From: Megalonaias nervosa
Lineage: Eukaryota; Mollusca; Bivalvia; Unionida; Unionidae
Assembly: GCA_016617855.1 (NCBI GenBank)
Contig: JAECUM010001156.1
Span: forward strand, 62,001 to 126,000
Direction of reading: 5' to 3'
DNA length: 64,000 nucleotides
How positions within the stretch are numbered: the first letter of the stretch is position 1; every line of letters starts with the position of its first letter. Positions 1 to 12,190 of the stretch are shown here, one piece after another. Under the pieces are notes generated by a model, which was not told where the DNA came from, did not search any database, and saw only the letters and a program-made list of their open reading frames with translations. The translations under genes and the position numbers were made by a program.

Positions 1-180
1 ACATTACTGAATCATAATACCTAAGGAGAACTACCACTACCTCGCAAATCCAGCCCTCCCAGATACTACTTTTAGCTTAAGGGAGCTAAAAGTTGTCTGC
101 CGACCCATTGGCAGTTGGGCAGAATGATCTCCCCTTAAATATAAGACTTGGCAGCAAGGCATAAGGATATGTTAGTTATT
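1..180. repeat. left inverted terminal repeat of DIRS-like element
   Basis: It matches the reverse complement of 3693-3870 with scattered mismatches. Both copies contain the internal palindrome around AGCT (TTTTAGCT..AGCTAAAA) and the string GCAGCAAGGCATAAGGATAT. Confidence 0.85.
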
Positions 181-239
181 CTGCTCATGCCAAGCAGCAT
201 GCTCTCATCACGAGAGACCTCGCAAAGCCAAAGCTACAT

Positions 240-2600
240 GAAAGATATGCCACTTTAAGTTGGAGGTTTTTTTTTCACTTCTAATGAAAGTATACTCCAT
301 CTTTATTTCCAACTTTTTCTTTTCTCTTATGACAAAGTTCTGCCTTTACAAATTAGTAACACTTTGTCATCATCAGACATTGAGGTACTTGCACATGGAG
401 CCTAAGTGACTTCATAGTCCATTCGCGCTATACTTAATTTTACGTGCAAGTCTCTAGTGCTTATATAACTCCTATATATGTGTAATTTCCTAACTAATGG
501 GTACATATTAGCAAGTTTTTTTTGCAAGGCTTTCATAGCATCCAGGCACCATTTTAGTGTAATTACTTGTACGTACACTCTCTGGACCTTTTTTCCCTAC
601 AAGTATTGCCTCATAATGGATTTTGTCACACCTACCAGGTATATCTCGATAACAGTGCCTTTTTTTTGTTCTTCATATAACGGTCTGAATTCATTTGTTT
701 TTCTTAGAAATAAAGTGTTGTTATTCTCCAAATTTTTGTTTTTTTATTCTGTATTATAAAGTCTCAAGCCTATTGCACAAATATTAGGAAGCCCATTGTC
801 AGGAAATTACAATATTCTCACTAATCCTTTAAATGGCTATTGATAAATATAACTAAAGTACACTGGGTATTGGGGTCCTTGAAAAAATTGGATAAAGTCC
901 TTGAATTTGATCACACCAAAGGTGTATGAATCCTGTTACAGATCAGAATTATGGGCAAAGCACAAACAACATACAGCTCAGACCAAAGGCGTCAATAGTT
1001 TGCATGCTGATTTCTTCTGCAATATGAACCTTTAAGGGAGCGAGGGAAATAATTCAACTTACCATTTAACCACGAAGCACCAGACATTGACACAATCGGA
1101 AACAGCTCCGGCACCCAAGGCCTCGTCGTTTTTGGAACTCCCCCTTACCTTGCCTCCTTGCGGTCCAACATGATTCCTCCTACAGAATGGGACAGAGCTA
1201 ACAAACAGCCAAGTTCCCTCTCATTCAGCAGACATACGGACAGGTTACATGGATCAAATATATGATAACCCATCCCAACTGATGATCCTTCCTCACTCTG
1301 ATGACCTATTTCCGTTGCGACCAGCCTAGGCCATACACTAGGGATCACGAAGGGCCAACATCAATATTACAGGCTCAATCAATAACAGCCCGAGTATGCA
1401 GTACATCGAACACGACTTTTACAGACATGTGCTGGGACCAGTCTAACTCGTACTACCTCATAACACTCATTCGGCATGATACTACAATTAGATCCTCATG
1501 TCTCAATAGATGTCGCCTCACAATTTCTCTACACTACCATGAGAAGAGCCCTTTTACTCGGCGACTTTCTTGAAGTCATGGTTTCTAATTCAGGGCATTG
1601 TATGTGTTTAGTGAGCAATAGACTGCATCACCCTTCGCCAGGTAAGTCTTAATGTGTTACATGGACTGTAGCCCTATCCACATAACCGGATGATGTTGAT
1701 AATTCTACCAGTATCATCAATTCTGTCCTACACAAGGGCACGGGAAGTTTCTGCCTTCCGACCTCCATTGAGGATGTGTTCCATCCACGGAGCTATGTCC
1801 TCTTCCAGCACCATCATCAACATTCACCAGTGATCCAGCATCTGTTGATCTTACAACGAACAGATGGTTCTGACTTAGTTACATTCACAGTCTTCACAGA
1901 GCTATGGACTTTCTACAGTCTTCACAGAGCTGTGGACTTTCTGGCCCACCTTTATCATCCATTTGTTGGCAGTTCTACATTTACAATCCCACTAGCTAAT
2001 CATTTTATTACCCCAGCATTGACAGTGATCTCGCCGCATTGGGGATAACATAGCCATACTCCATATGCATGGATTGAATGGCCTTTTTTTTACACTTCGG
2101 ACTTAGTACACAATATCATTAACATAATCTGCTGTGGGACTTTTATTTTCCCAGTTTATCTTCAAACCTACATAACATACCTTATCTTAAAACTCCACGC
2201 AGAACACCTAAGGCATACTTGGAGTCATTCTTAAGCTAAGAACACAACCTTGGTCCTCTACCACTCTGCTTAATGTCCTGATTAATGAGTTTGCTAACAA
2301 GCCATCAAGGAGATATGTTTCTCTCTCCCTCTGCAACCACAGCGTCGATACAGGGATAGTATGGGGATTCAGCAAAAGAACCCAAAGGTCACTCATAGGA
2401 CACGAACCTCTGAAAGCCATCCCATCATAGCTCTACCAGTCAAATACCATTCAGATATAGCACTAAGATGGTTCTATCATTCGTATGACACCTTCTTTTT
2501 GGTCTCAATGGCAAACAACTCTATGTCTGGTCATTCTGGTCATCAGCCGAAACACCCTCAATCATTTTCCATGCCCCTTGGTTCCCTCCAGGAACCCTAC
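240..2600 (+). other. internal DIRS-like body, no readable gene
   Basis: Several short open frames exist in all frames, but none carries a motif I can name. GC content is higher than in the 4-7 kb flank, which suits decayed coding DNA. A 31-bp direct duplication (CTTCACAGAGCTATGGACTTT and a near copy) lies at about 1890-1950. If a reverse transcriptase was here, its catalytic motifs are no longer legible to me. Confidence 0.4.
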
Positions 2601-2639
2601 AGTGCATTTTGAACAATATCCACGAGGGAGACTTTGCAA

Positions 2640-3382
2640 CTTTGAGTATACACAGCCTAATGTTAACCCTCTGCCTCAAGGGGAACCTATCTTGGGTATT
2701 AACCAGGCTGAACAAGAACCCTTTTGAACCAATTGCATGGGCATCTCTGGGACACCTTTCCTACAAGCCATGCTTCCTCATTGCCTTAGCAACGGCAGGC
2801 AGAATTAGAGAAATACATGCTCTGTCCTCGGACCCCAATTACCAGCAGTTTTTTGACAAGATGGGTCAGTCTTTCTTATGATGGCATCCTCTTTCATCAC
2901 CAAGAACCATCACCCTTCCATGGGTAACCAGTCTTTTCACATGAAACCTGTCTCATCTGGACACTTCACCTAAAGGTCACTTACAAGACCTTGTCAGATC
3001 TTTGAAGTGGTACCTTAATCGAATGGAGCCAGTTCGTAGAGGGAGATCATGCCTTTTTCTATCTCTTAAATCAGGTCAAGATGATATATCAGCTCAGAAT
3101 ATCTCATCCTGGATCAAGTGGATTATTTGCTCAGCATACAGGGAAATAACCCCGGTTCAATGAAATTTTTTACACATTTTGGCTCATGAGGTTAGGGCAG
3201 TTGCCACTAGCCTAGTATTCAAATGGAACTGTTCTTTAACCTTCATCATTCAGGCTGTGGGATGGAGGTCGGAGTCCACATTTTCTAGCTTTTATCTCCA
3301 AGATTTGTCATCCCAATGGGCCCAATTTGATCTGGTAGGAACTATATACACAGTGCAACAGGTCACATTTCCAGGTCGATAG
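2640..3382 (+). pseudogene. DIRS-type tyrosine recombinase, decayed
   Basis: Three frames give a consistent order of tyrosine-recombinase pieces. Around 2715-2860 is a helical segment ending GRIREIHALS, which fits the first catalytic Arg region. Around 3020-3150 is a middle segment containing RGRSCLFLSLKSGQDD. At 3179-3330 come HEVR and AVGWRSESTFSSFYL, which fit the HxxR box, the second His/Trp and the catalytic Tyr. In DIRS-like elements this enzyme integrates a circular DNA intermediate without making target-site duplications. Frameshifts between the pieces mean it cannot be made intact. Identity as a tyrosine recombinase is fairly sure; assignment to DIRS rather than Ngaro or PAT rests on the repeat layout. 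Confidence 0.75.
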
Positions 3383-3537
3383 ACAGCTTCTTAAGATGTG
3401 GTTTCATGACTTCCACTGGATTTGCATAGGGAAAATTTTTTCCCTTTTGAAGCCACGCCCCAACAGTCGGGCTACTTATAAGCCGTCTCTCATACCTTAG
3501 GGGATTGGATGTACCTCCCTCCACCTCCTACTTATTC

Positions 3538-3650
3538 TCCTAAGGTATTATGATTGGGTAATGTATTCAAAGAAGAAACCAATTTTTTATAGTAAAATGT
3601 TTCTTCAAAAATACTTACCCAATCATAATACACATACATCCTCCCAGCCT
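3538..3650. repeat. internal complementary region of DIRS-like element
   Basis: Bases 3538-3569 are the reverse complement of the first ~32 bases of the window. Bases 3573-3650 are the reverse complement of 3845-3917. In known DIRS elements such a block is used to circularise the DNA. Confidence 0.75.
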
Positions 3651-3692
3651 CCCCGCAGTTACATCCATAGCAAGCATGCCTTCCGCTCCAGT

Positions 3693-3917
3693 AATAACTA
3701 ATATATCCTTATGCCTTGCTGCCAAGTCTTATATTTAAGAGGAGATCACTCTGCCCAACCACCAATGGGTCGGCAGACAACTTTTAGCTCCCTTGAGCTA
3801 AAAATAATATCTGAGAGGGCTGGATTTGCAAAGTAGTGGTAGTTCTCCTAAGATATTATGATTGGGTAAGTATTTTTGAAGAAACATGTTTTTTACTATA
3901 AAAAAAAATCGGTTTCT
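3693..3917. repeat. right inverted terminal repeat of DIRS-like element
   Basis: Bases 3693-3870 mirror the left repeat. The last ~70 bases, with a run of nine A, mirror the second half of the internal complementary region. Confidence 0.8.
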
Positions 3918-4891
3918 ATACTCGACATTTTCTTCCAAATCAGTCCATTCCAGGACTAAACATTAACTTTTAAGATTAGTTGTCCACTTGGACAGTTGTA
4001 ATTCAATAGCCCCGATGTAAATGTCACCTGCCCAAATAAACTGTCGGCAGAATTTTCTTTTTTTATGCAACTTGAATTGATACCAGAGTTAAAGTGCATT
4101 GCACAAGATGATGGGTTTTTTTTCCAATAAATTCAATTCATGAGATTTGACAGTCATGGAAATGGAATAAATGATAGTCGAATTTTTCAAGCCTCTTGCC
4201 CATCGGACAGGGGGAATGTAAATGTTACTTGTCTGAATTCAACTTTAAGCTACCCTGGGCAATCCATCAATGCCATATTCTGCATGCAATCAAAGGATCT
4301 CTATCTATTCAGTGCTAGTTTTTGTCTTCCTGGTCCAGCATTCATCCATTTTCTTCCATTGTTATGTTATAAATGGTTTTATTCTTCATACTTAATGATC
4401 AGTTTATCCTTGATGGATAATATTAATAAGAATAACTGTGCTGTAATTCCTATGTTATTACACACCCATTAAATATTGTATGGTTAAGCAAGTGTTACAA
4501 ACAGTTGTTCAGTTCATATTTCTGGGTCACATACCGAGAGGTATTTTCTGTAACGTCAGCACATGATTTATGTTTTTTGATGCACCAAATTTTATATAAA
4601 TCTCAATTTGTTTTTAATTCTATTCACACTATAGTGCAAAATCTTTGGAAAGTGTAAAAGACCAGGTAGGTAATAAATACAAAACACATTTGTGTTTTGT
4701 TCCAATTAGAGGGAAAAAAATCGCTTTATATGCTAAATGAATACATTATGGCCTGACAACCTCAGCATATCCCCGTGCCATATCAGACTTATTCTTCAGA
4801 ACAAGAGTTACAGGTGCATGTAGTTTACCTTGTATAGTGTGTGCTTAAGAGAGAAAATCATAGAGCCAGATCTGCCATTGAATGTATTAAC
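3918..4891. other. non-coding, nothing recognised
   Basis: AT-rich sequence. The 110-codon open frame at 4140-4472 has no motif, no coding-like composition and no splice context that I can support. Confidence 0.5.
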
Positions 4892-5225
4892 AGGTCAGGG
4901 TCTATGTTGTTCTTTCTTCTAATGATTTCAAACAAACAATATATACCACTAATCTGTTAGCACATTGTATTATGACAGGTCTGGGTCCATGTTCTTTATT
5001 TAACTTAGCATTTCAAACAAACTGTATTGACCACTGATCTGTTGGCGTATTATGTGATGACAGGTCTGGGTCTATACATTTATTCCACTTAGGATTTCAA
5101 ACAAGCAGTAGTGACAACTGATCTGTTTGCATATTAAGTGATGACAGGTTTGGGTCTAGGCATTTATTCCACCTAGAATTTCAAACAAACAGTAGTGACA
5201 ATTGATCTGTTAGTACTGTATATAT
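4892..5225. repeat. ~85-bp tandem repeat, 4 copies
   Basis: Each unit begins with a variant of CAGGTCTGGGTCTATG and contains ATTTCAAACAAACAGTA and GATCTGTTAGCACAT. Starts are near 4892, 4976, 5061 and 5147. Diverged relatives occur at about 5785-6000, and a related palindrome lies near 7010-7056. Confidence 0.85.
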
Positions 5226-6180
5226 TCATGTATCAGCACTGTTCACATATAAGCTGATCCCTCAAACTGAATAGATGAAACTTTAAAAAGTGCATGACCC
5301 ATGCATAAACCAACCCATATGTCCAGCCATATTGAAAATCTTGTTATTGATTGAAAAAATTGAAAAATGGCTAAAACGTGAAAAAATCATGAATTTTCAT
5401 TATTACAACCATTTTAGTCGGAAACTGGTAGTGTGAATGCTCTTTTCCATTTGGAAGAAGTTTTAATACACAGATTCAGACCTCTTCAGGAGTTACTGTT
5501 AGGTCTGGAAATTTTTATATTTTAGTTTGGAAACAGTCAGGAATCTTTTTTCAGATTTGTGGCAGGAATCTTGAGTATATGAGGTCCAAGTGGTTCAGGT
5601 TAAGTATGTGATATCATCTTAAGTAATCTACATTAGTAATATATACTAGTAGTCAGCAAAGAAAACTTACAAATTTTCAGTTTAGAACTTGTCCCATGGA
5701 TAAGCATACCTTGCTTGTTCCAGGCTTTTATTTGACCCTAAATTATTATGCTTATACGTGAGTATATATGGTACAGTATGCAATGACAGATCTAGGTCTG
5801 TACTCCTTTTTTAGCTGGGATTTCAAATATTATGTGATAAAATATCAGGGTCTGTGCTGTTTATTTTAATTAGGTTTTCAAATGAATAGTTTTGAACACA
5901 TATGTTAATACAATATGTTATGACAGGTTCTGTGCTGTTTTTACTTTGAATTTCAAGCAAAGAGTAAAGACCACAGATCTGTTAGCACATGTGTATAAAG
6001 GTAAGTATACTAAATAATTCGTATCGACTGTTCAAATTCCACTTATTCAGGCTAATGTCATCAAATAGTGGCTTATAACTGCTGATTTTTTTCTGCTTGA
6101 TGTGAATGAGTTTTCATATGTGTTTACTCTCTATAAGATGCTGGCCAGATCATTTATTTCCAGGTTGTTTGTCATGAATT
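5226..6180. other. non-coding with diverged repeat units
   Basis: Around 5785, 5843 and 5925 are weak copies of the 85-bp unit (CAGGGTCTGTGCTGTTT). Nothing else is recognised. Confidence 0.5.
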
Positions 6181-6191
6181 CAAGGTTAATA

Positions 6192-6510
6192 GACTGCTCC
6201 GGTGGCCTAGTGGTTAGAGCGTCCGCCTCGGATGCAGAAGGTCGCGGGTTCAAACCCCGGCCAAGTCATTCCAAAGACTTTAAAAAATGGTACTAACAGC
6301 TGCCTCGCTTGGCGCTCAGCATTAAGAGGTTAGTGTTAGGACTGGTCAGCCTGGTGTCAGGATAATGTGACTGGGTGGGACATACTGCCATATGTCTGCG
6401 TCATGATGCCCCAGTGCTGGACATCACTATAAACTGTCACACTTCAGACATTAGAGCGATATGACTGAAAAATTGTTAAAGCTATGTTAAAAATCTAAAT
6501 CACACACACA
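6192..6510 (+). mobile_element. tRNA-derived SINE, copy 1
   Basis: The head holds RNA polymerase III A and B boxes (TGGCCTAGTGGTTAGAGCG and GGGTTCAAACCCC). The body is shared with copies at 11858-12182 and 34655-35032 (GACTGGTCAGCCTGGTGTCA, then GATGCCCCAGTGCTGGACAT). The 3' tail is (CA)n. The 10-11 bp string CAAGGTTAATA flanks it at 6181-6191 and 6511-6521, which is a target-site duplication. SINEs of this build are common in molluscs (from memory). Confidence 0.9.
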
Positions 6511-6521
6511 CAAGGTTAATA

Positions 6522-8649
6522 ACATGACTCTCAAGTAAATATTTGTATGCCAGTTGTCAAGTGAGTATGTCATACTGTGCTGTTTGTCTGCTAGTTTTTG
6601 ATTTTTGCATAATAACCTTAGTTTTAGATAACATATCTTCACCAAACTAGTTGGATGGATTGTACTTGTAAGGAAAAACAAAATTTCTTGATTTTGGGTC
6701 AAAAGGTCATGGTCACTATGACTCAGAAAGAAAAATTATTTCTGCACAATAACTTTAGTTCTAAGCCATATACCTTGACCAAACTTGGTAGATAGCTTGC
6801 TGTAGAATAAGAAAGAAACCCAGCTGGCACTTACAGAGCTGTTAAACATGTGGCAGGCATACAAAGTAGTATTCATGGTACTGCATATAGTTGCTTAAAG
6901 GACAAAGTCCAACTGCAAACCACAAAAATCCAGATCTGCCATAGCATAATGTACCTGCAGATCAGATCTGTGTTGCTTGTTCTACTGATTATTCCTAACA
7001 GACTGAACAGACCCAGATCTGCCAGTGCATTATGCAATGGCAGATCTGGATCTGTGCATATTACAGTTGGACTTGACTTATAAGCAAGTATAGGCAGTAC
7101 CATGTTCTTTTTTATGCCTTTCTTATCTCAAGCATGTTATATTATAGGGTTGTTTTAGGTACATCCATCCATTTGCATTTTTTTGTCCAGACATAACTTT
7201 ATAAGTCTTGGAAATATTCTGATGCAGTTTTGCCCAGTTTTTTATGAATGACTATGATTGTTGTTCCCCAAGGTCAAAGGTTAATGTTATGGCAGGAATA
7301 AAGCAAGTTATTGGACTGAACCTTTGTCTTGGCTGTAACTTTTGATACCTAAATAAAATTTTAGCTTGATATATGTTATAAGTAGATGATATGATTTAGG
7401 TCAAGGTCACAGCCTGAGAAAATGTAAATAAATGACCAGCATCCTTGTTGAGGTATAAGGTTTTAACTGCTGAGGGAGCTTGAATAACATGTAATGATTA
7501 GATGGTGTGTTGCATACTACAGTCATGCCCCCCCCCCCGATCTGAAGCCAACATCACAGCAATTGATGAAGTTAGTGATTTAATCCTTGTTGGTAATAGA
7601 AACATTGAACCACTGAAAATATTTTTAAGAAACTTGGTAATTTTCTTCCACCTCACACACACACATACACTCATCAAATCCATTAATTACCCCACCCAAT
7701 TTTAAACTTGTTAAGATGAACATGTCATATGCCACATGTACTCTTAACATAAACTGAACATGACAATTCAAACAAATACCAATCACGCGTGACCAAATTT
7801 GGCAAACATTTACAATAAGGATTCCAATTAGTTTGGTTGTAAGCAATGTGCAATTTCAGGTTCAAGGTCAAAGATTAAGAGAAGTTTAAAACATCTAATA
7901 TTTGTTTACCTAAATTAGTATATTTGTGTGTTTTAGAATAACTCCAATGATTTCAATACAAAGCAATCCCCCAAATTCCATAGACTTTTCATGGAGTAAG
8001 TAAGGTCTGTGCATGTTATTGAGATAACTTGCATTTGATTGGCAGGATTTGTTAACTCTCTAGATCTGGAGACTATTTCTCATCTAATTTTAATAAAACT
8101 TGATAGATTGGTTTGTATCATCAAACTTTTGGATAACTTTGATTATAGAAAGAGAATATTCATATTATTCATGCCTTTATCTTTGGAAAGAATTTTTATA
8201 AGGATGTAATTTATAGGTAAAATCAGCATGATGTAAAATTTGGGAATAGTTTGAATAGGTTGTGTTCTTGCAATACTACATCAGCCTGCTTAGTGAAATG
8301 GACAACTGATAAGTTATATAAGCCAGGTGAGTAATATCAAGCCCACCATGGCCTCTTGTTATGACACTGAGTTCTCAAGTTATGGTCCTGTGCCACTTAT
8401 TCTTTATAAGACATGTTATAAACAGTGATAGGTGAGATTTCAATGGAAAAAACCCCATAACATTTGTATTTCACAAATATTGATGACTGAATGGGTTAAT
8501 TTTACACTTTAACCCATGGTTTCTGCCTCTAGTTACAGGATTCATTCACCTGCTTGACTCCTTAGCCTCCTATCTTGGACTTGTGCTTCCTAAGTGGGTA
8601 TATCAGCTGGCACTGAGACCACCTCTCTCTTAGTTCCCTGAAGGCTTTG
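6522..8649. other. non-coding; one palindrome and dispersed-repeat-like text
   Basis: Bases 7009-7029 and 7034-7056 form an imperfect palindrome around CCAGATCTGCCA. There is a short C run near 7531. Phrases such as AAGGTCAAGGTCA recur and look like old dispersed repeat. No gene is visible. Confidence 0.5.
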
Positions 8650-10125
8650 GAACTCCAGGCTTTTACACTTGTTACTTTGGCCTCGCATGCTAATCTGCGT
8701 TTGGCTTCCTCCTTCAGATTGTTGAAGTAGGAATCATTGTCTCAGACAATTGTGCAGAGATTGTTGGATTTCATTACTGAGAGACACACACTCTTGATGT
8801 CCAAGGTGCTGTCTCTCAAGCTTTCCCCTCTTCACAGAGATGCTCTCTTGGAGACCTCAGTGGTTTTGCTGGAGCAGAGCAAAAATGTTTTGAATACCAC
8901 CCTACCCGACCAGAAAAGTTATTTGATGGGCTGATCACTTCACTGTCAGTGTAAGGTTTTGAGGAATCAGCAGCTTTAGTCCCTGGTCACAGTACCAGGT
9001 CCAGCCAACATTTTTCATGACATAATCCCAGGAGGGGTCAAGAGAGGAAGTCAAAAGACCAAACCCGCTCCCTAAGTGGGTGGCAGTCAGCCCAAGGAAG
9101 TCACACAATCTACTACCAGTTTTTCCTCTTTCTGCTGTCCCAGTAGGGTCCAAACTGGGTATCTTTTCAGAGACTTGGTCAGATCTTGCTGTCTTTCCAT
9201 GACAGAGGAGGGTTACTGACCTCATTTCTGTACCCTCTACCGCTTTTAAGGACCCCATTTGGTTCCATCAATCCCACCTGGTATTCTTGATGGAAGAGAT
9301 GTGATCTCTTCCAAAGAAGGGTGCAGTAGAAATGGTGAAAATCATTAAAAGTGAGTGATTTTATTCCCAGATCTTCTGGTTTAAAAAAAGTGGGTGAAAA
9401 ATTTGACTTCTATCAAGAAGAATATTTCAACATGGAGATATTCACCTCAGCCAGGAAAACCATAAGTTAAAATAACTGGGCAGTCTCCATAGATCTCTAA
9501 GATGCATATTTAGTACATCCATATCTTTTCATTTCTATGCCACAGGAAATTTCTGCAGTTTTGTCTGAGCAAGGAATTCTTTCAATTTTCGGCTGTTCCC
9601 ACAAGATCTCTTACCCAGTATTTTGATGACTGGTTGATGCACATCCTCAGATATGCCTTTCCAAGTGACTATCACCTTATTGGAAGACTGACTCATCTGG
9701 ATCTAATCCCCAACCAAGAAAAGCCAGATCTGATTAGTTTTCAGAATTTTGTCTGTGTGGGGATGAATTTTCTCACCTGTCAAGGGAAAGCTTGGGTTCC
9801 CCCAACAGATTCTCACAGATCCTGCCACTCATAGTAAGACTCTCTGCTCACTTCTATCTCTCACTCTTTGGATTTGGAATGCAGCAGTGGACTTAGTTCC
9901 CGAGGAAGACTTCATTTCCAGCTGCTTGGAAACTGGAGACTACACAAGGATAGATCCTTGGCTCCCCATGGGAGGGACAGTCCCAGTGCCCAAAAAGAGC
10001 AAGGCATGCCTTCTTCAAGGCAAGGAAGAGCAATGCTGTAGTTCAAACAGATCTAAGAAGTTACAGCAAAAGAATATGTATATTTCTGGTCGGCCAACCA
10101 TCCCTGTTTTTTTGTAGCAGACCCT
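8650..10125 (+). pseudogene. DIRS-like gag/reverse transcriptase remnant
   Basis: The 5' part (about 8700-8935) encodes a leucine-rich segment with LLDFITERH and LPDQKSYLMG that resembles the gag-like region of DIRS-type elements. Downstream, about 9300-9330 reads KKGAVE, then KKSG-like text, the usual start of the reverse-transcriptase fingers. At 9620-9780 the frame gives FDDWLMHILRYAF, in the place of the YxDD catalytic box, followed by LIPNQEKPDLISFQNFVCVG, a typical palm-to-thumb segment. Many stops and frameshifts separate these pieces. It could be the missing 5' half of the family that left the recombinase remnant at the window start, but orientation and spacing exclude a single insertion. 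Confidence 0.65.
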
Positions 10126-10770
10126 TGCACTTTTTTACCCCAGAGTAAAAGAAATTTTTTTAAAATCACAAAATTGATTTGTGCATCTAATTGAGCTGGT
10201 TTTGCCCAGTACTTGAAATGGTTAGTATATTATATTTACTAATCATTATAATATATATAAATTTTTTAAAAACTACCTACCAGCCCTAATTTTAAAACCA
10301 GTGCAATAGGAAACATTTTTTTTGGCCTAAGAGACAGAGAATGTCATAATTTTGTGAGTTTGCATCTTTTCAGACAATGTTATTCTTGCACCAGGCTACC
10401 AAGATTTTCAAGATGGAAGCTTTATTGATACATTCTCACACCAAAGAGATGCATTGATATAGTTCCATAAGTATGTACAGTAATTAATTTTCATTTGATT
10501 TTCACCAACCTTTACACAAAGCAGGCAATTGTAACTATTTATAAAGTGCATAATGTTGAAACAGTAGCCAATTAATTTAAATTTACTGGGTGTCATGACC
10601 TAGAAACATTCCATTTCTTTTGGACAATCAGTAATCTTCCCTTTCATCCTGGAGTATCTCTCTTGAATGGAGGTTTGACTAAAATAAATCATCACAAAAA
10701 TTGGTGGAAATTGAAATTATGGAATTCTTGCTTCAAATGCAGGTTACCGACATGTTTTAGTGAAAAGTAA

Positions 10771-10801
<31 letters not shown>

Positions 10802-10984
10802 CATACATGCATGCATACTGGTATCTTTTCTTTGGCTTGACAATGTATTAATAAAGCTGCATTGCCTTGAAAATACCATTGACCTTTGGAAAGTGTAATA
10901 ATCTCAGACCAAGCGAAGATCATGCAGTTTGAACATTCTCTTTCTCTTTGTGTAACCCATATCCTACTATTACAATTTTTTTTT
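10126..10984. other. non-coding with CATA microsatellite
   Basis: A (CATA)n microsatellite occupies 10773-10816. The minus-strand open frame across it is low complexity (repeated MYVC) and is not a gene. Nothing else is recognised. Confidence 0.6.
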
Positions 10985-11145
10985 TTGTGTGGGTATGTGA
11001 GAGAGCTTGCCAGCAGCTTCTCATGGGTCGGTGGTTCTTTCTGGGGTTTTCCTGGGTTCTTCCTCACCATTTATACCGGCCGCCATGTATAAGCCTATCT
11101 TGTGCTGAAAAATGGTGTTAAACCCTACAACAACAACAACAAATT
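10985..11145 (+). mobile_element. 3' half of a second SINE family
   Basis: The text GGTTTTCCTGGGTTCTTCCT, then GGCCGCCATGTATAAG, then AAATGGTGTTAAACCCTACA and a (CAA)n tail is typical of the conserved 3' part of molluscan SINEs (family knowledge). No polymerase III head is visible, so it is 5' truncated or decayed. Confidence 0.55.
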
Positions 11146-11849
11146 TTTTTATAGCTTATTGAGAAAGGAAAATATCTGGACAGTAAAATGACACATGTAT
11201 TACTGAAAGTTGTTACTCCATCCTGTTTGTTAGGACTATTCAGTTGAAAAACCAGAAGAGACCCTGATATGCTGGTACACTAGGCAGTGGTATAGCTGGG
11301 TCTGGATGTGATCTATGTGGGAGTTTTTATGGCATTTGCATACAGGTTTTAGCATATTCAAGGTCATTCCATAATGTTTAAGTTTTGATCTTGCCACCTG
11401 CAGCAGAAAATAGCAAAACATAGTCATCATTTCCATGGCAGCAGCAGTGGAAGTGACCACTATGTGACTGTTTAGCGGTGATGAATTGTCCAGTATGTGT
11501 GTAGCAGTGGCTGTGACCACTATGTGACTATCTGTGTAGTAGCAATGGCAACATCCACTATGTGACTGTGTTATGATTTTGTGTGACATTTATTTTGAAA
11601 GTTCTGTAATATACATCACAGCATTGTTCGTGTGCAAGATGAATCATGATGCCTTGTTTTGAGAGGAATGTTGAACCTTGTGTAAATTATGAATAATCTT
11701 TTGTCATGCCTTTGTCCTTTGAGCTGTCTTGTGTTGATGCAATGATATAAATTCATGTAGATAGTGAAAGTACATGTAGATGGATAGATGGGGCTGTTAG
11801 TACATTCTTAATGTATAGTACACTACAGATTTGTTTACACCTCCAGAAG
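11146..11849. other. non-coding, nothing recognised
   Basis: Two short near-repeats of GCAGTGGCTGTGACCACTATGTGAC occur at about 11440-11570, the second and third diverged. No gene can be supported. Confidence 0.45.
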
Positions 11850-11857
11850 ATAATTGA

Positions 11858-12182
11858 GTGTGTGTGATGTGAATTTTTATCATAGCTTTAACAATTTTTG
11901 AGTCATATTGCTTCGATATCTGCAGTGTGGCAGTTTATAGTGATGTCTTCTAGCACTGGGGCATTATGCCACAGACATGTAGCATCATGTCCCACCCAGT
12001 CAGATTATCCTGACACCAAGCCCACCAGTCCTAACACTAACCCCTTAATGCTGAGCGCCAGGTGAGGCAGCTACCCATACCATTTTTATAAGTCTTTGGT
12101 ATGACTTGGCCAGAATTCAAACTCACGACCTCCCGCATCTGAAGTGGATACGCTAACCACTTAGATGACCAGAGTGGTGAAA
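11858..12182 (-). mobile_element. tRNA-derived SINE, copy 2 (minus strand)
   Basis: It is the same family as 6192-6510 in reverse orientation, with the (CA)n tail at the low-coordinate end and the decayed tRNA-like head at about 12100-12170. The 8-bp string ATAATTGA flanks it at 11850-11857 and 12183-12190, a target-site duplication. Confidence 0.85.
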
Positions 12183-12190
12183 ATAATTGA

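Larger units (their letters stand above)
1..3917 (+). mobile_element. DIRS-like tyrosine-recombinase retroelement remnant
   Basis: The two ends are inverted copies of each other (1-180 against 3693-3870). A short internal block at 3538-3650 is complementary first to the extreme left end and then to the extreme right end. That is the inverted-terminal-repeat plus internal-complementary-region layout known for DIRS-type retrotransposons. A recognisable tyrosine recombinase lies just inside the right end. The element is shorter than a typical 5-6 kb DIRS element and no intact reverse transcriptase is visible, so it is probably internally deleted or decayed. The left end touches the window edge and may extend a few bases upstream. 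Confidence 0.7.

Noticed and set aside
6192..6265. Possible functional tRNA gene
   Set aside because: It has A and B boxes but no proper cloverleaf or anticodon arm that I could fold; it is the head of a SINE, present in three copies with CA tails.
8935..9258. 107-codon minus-strand ORF
   Set aside because: Antisense of the plus-strand DIRS-like gag/RT remnant, which has recognisable motifs.
10771..11070. 99-codon minus-strand ORF
   Set aside because: Ends in CATA microsatellite translated as repeated MYVC and overlaps a SINE tail.
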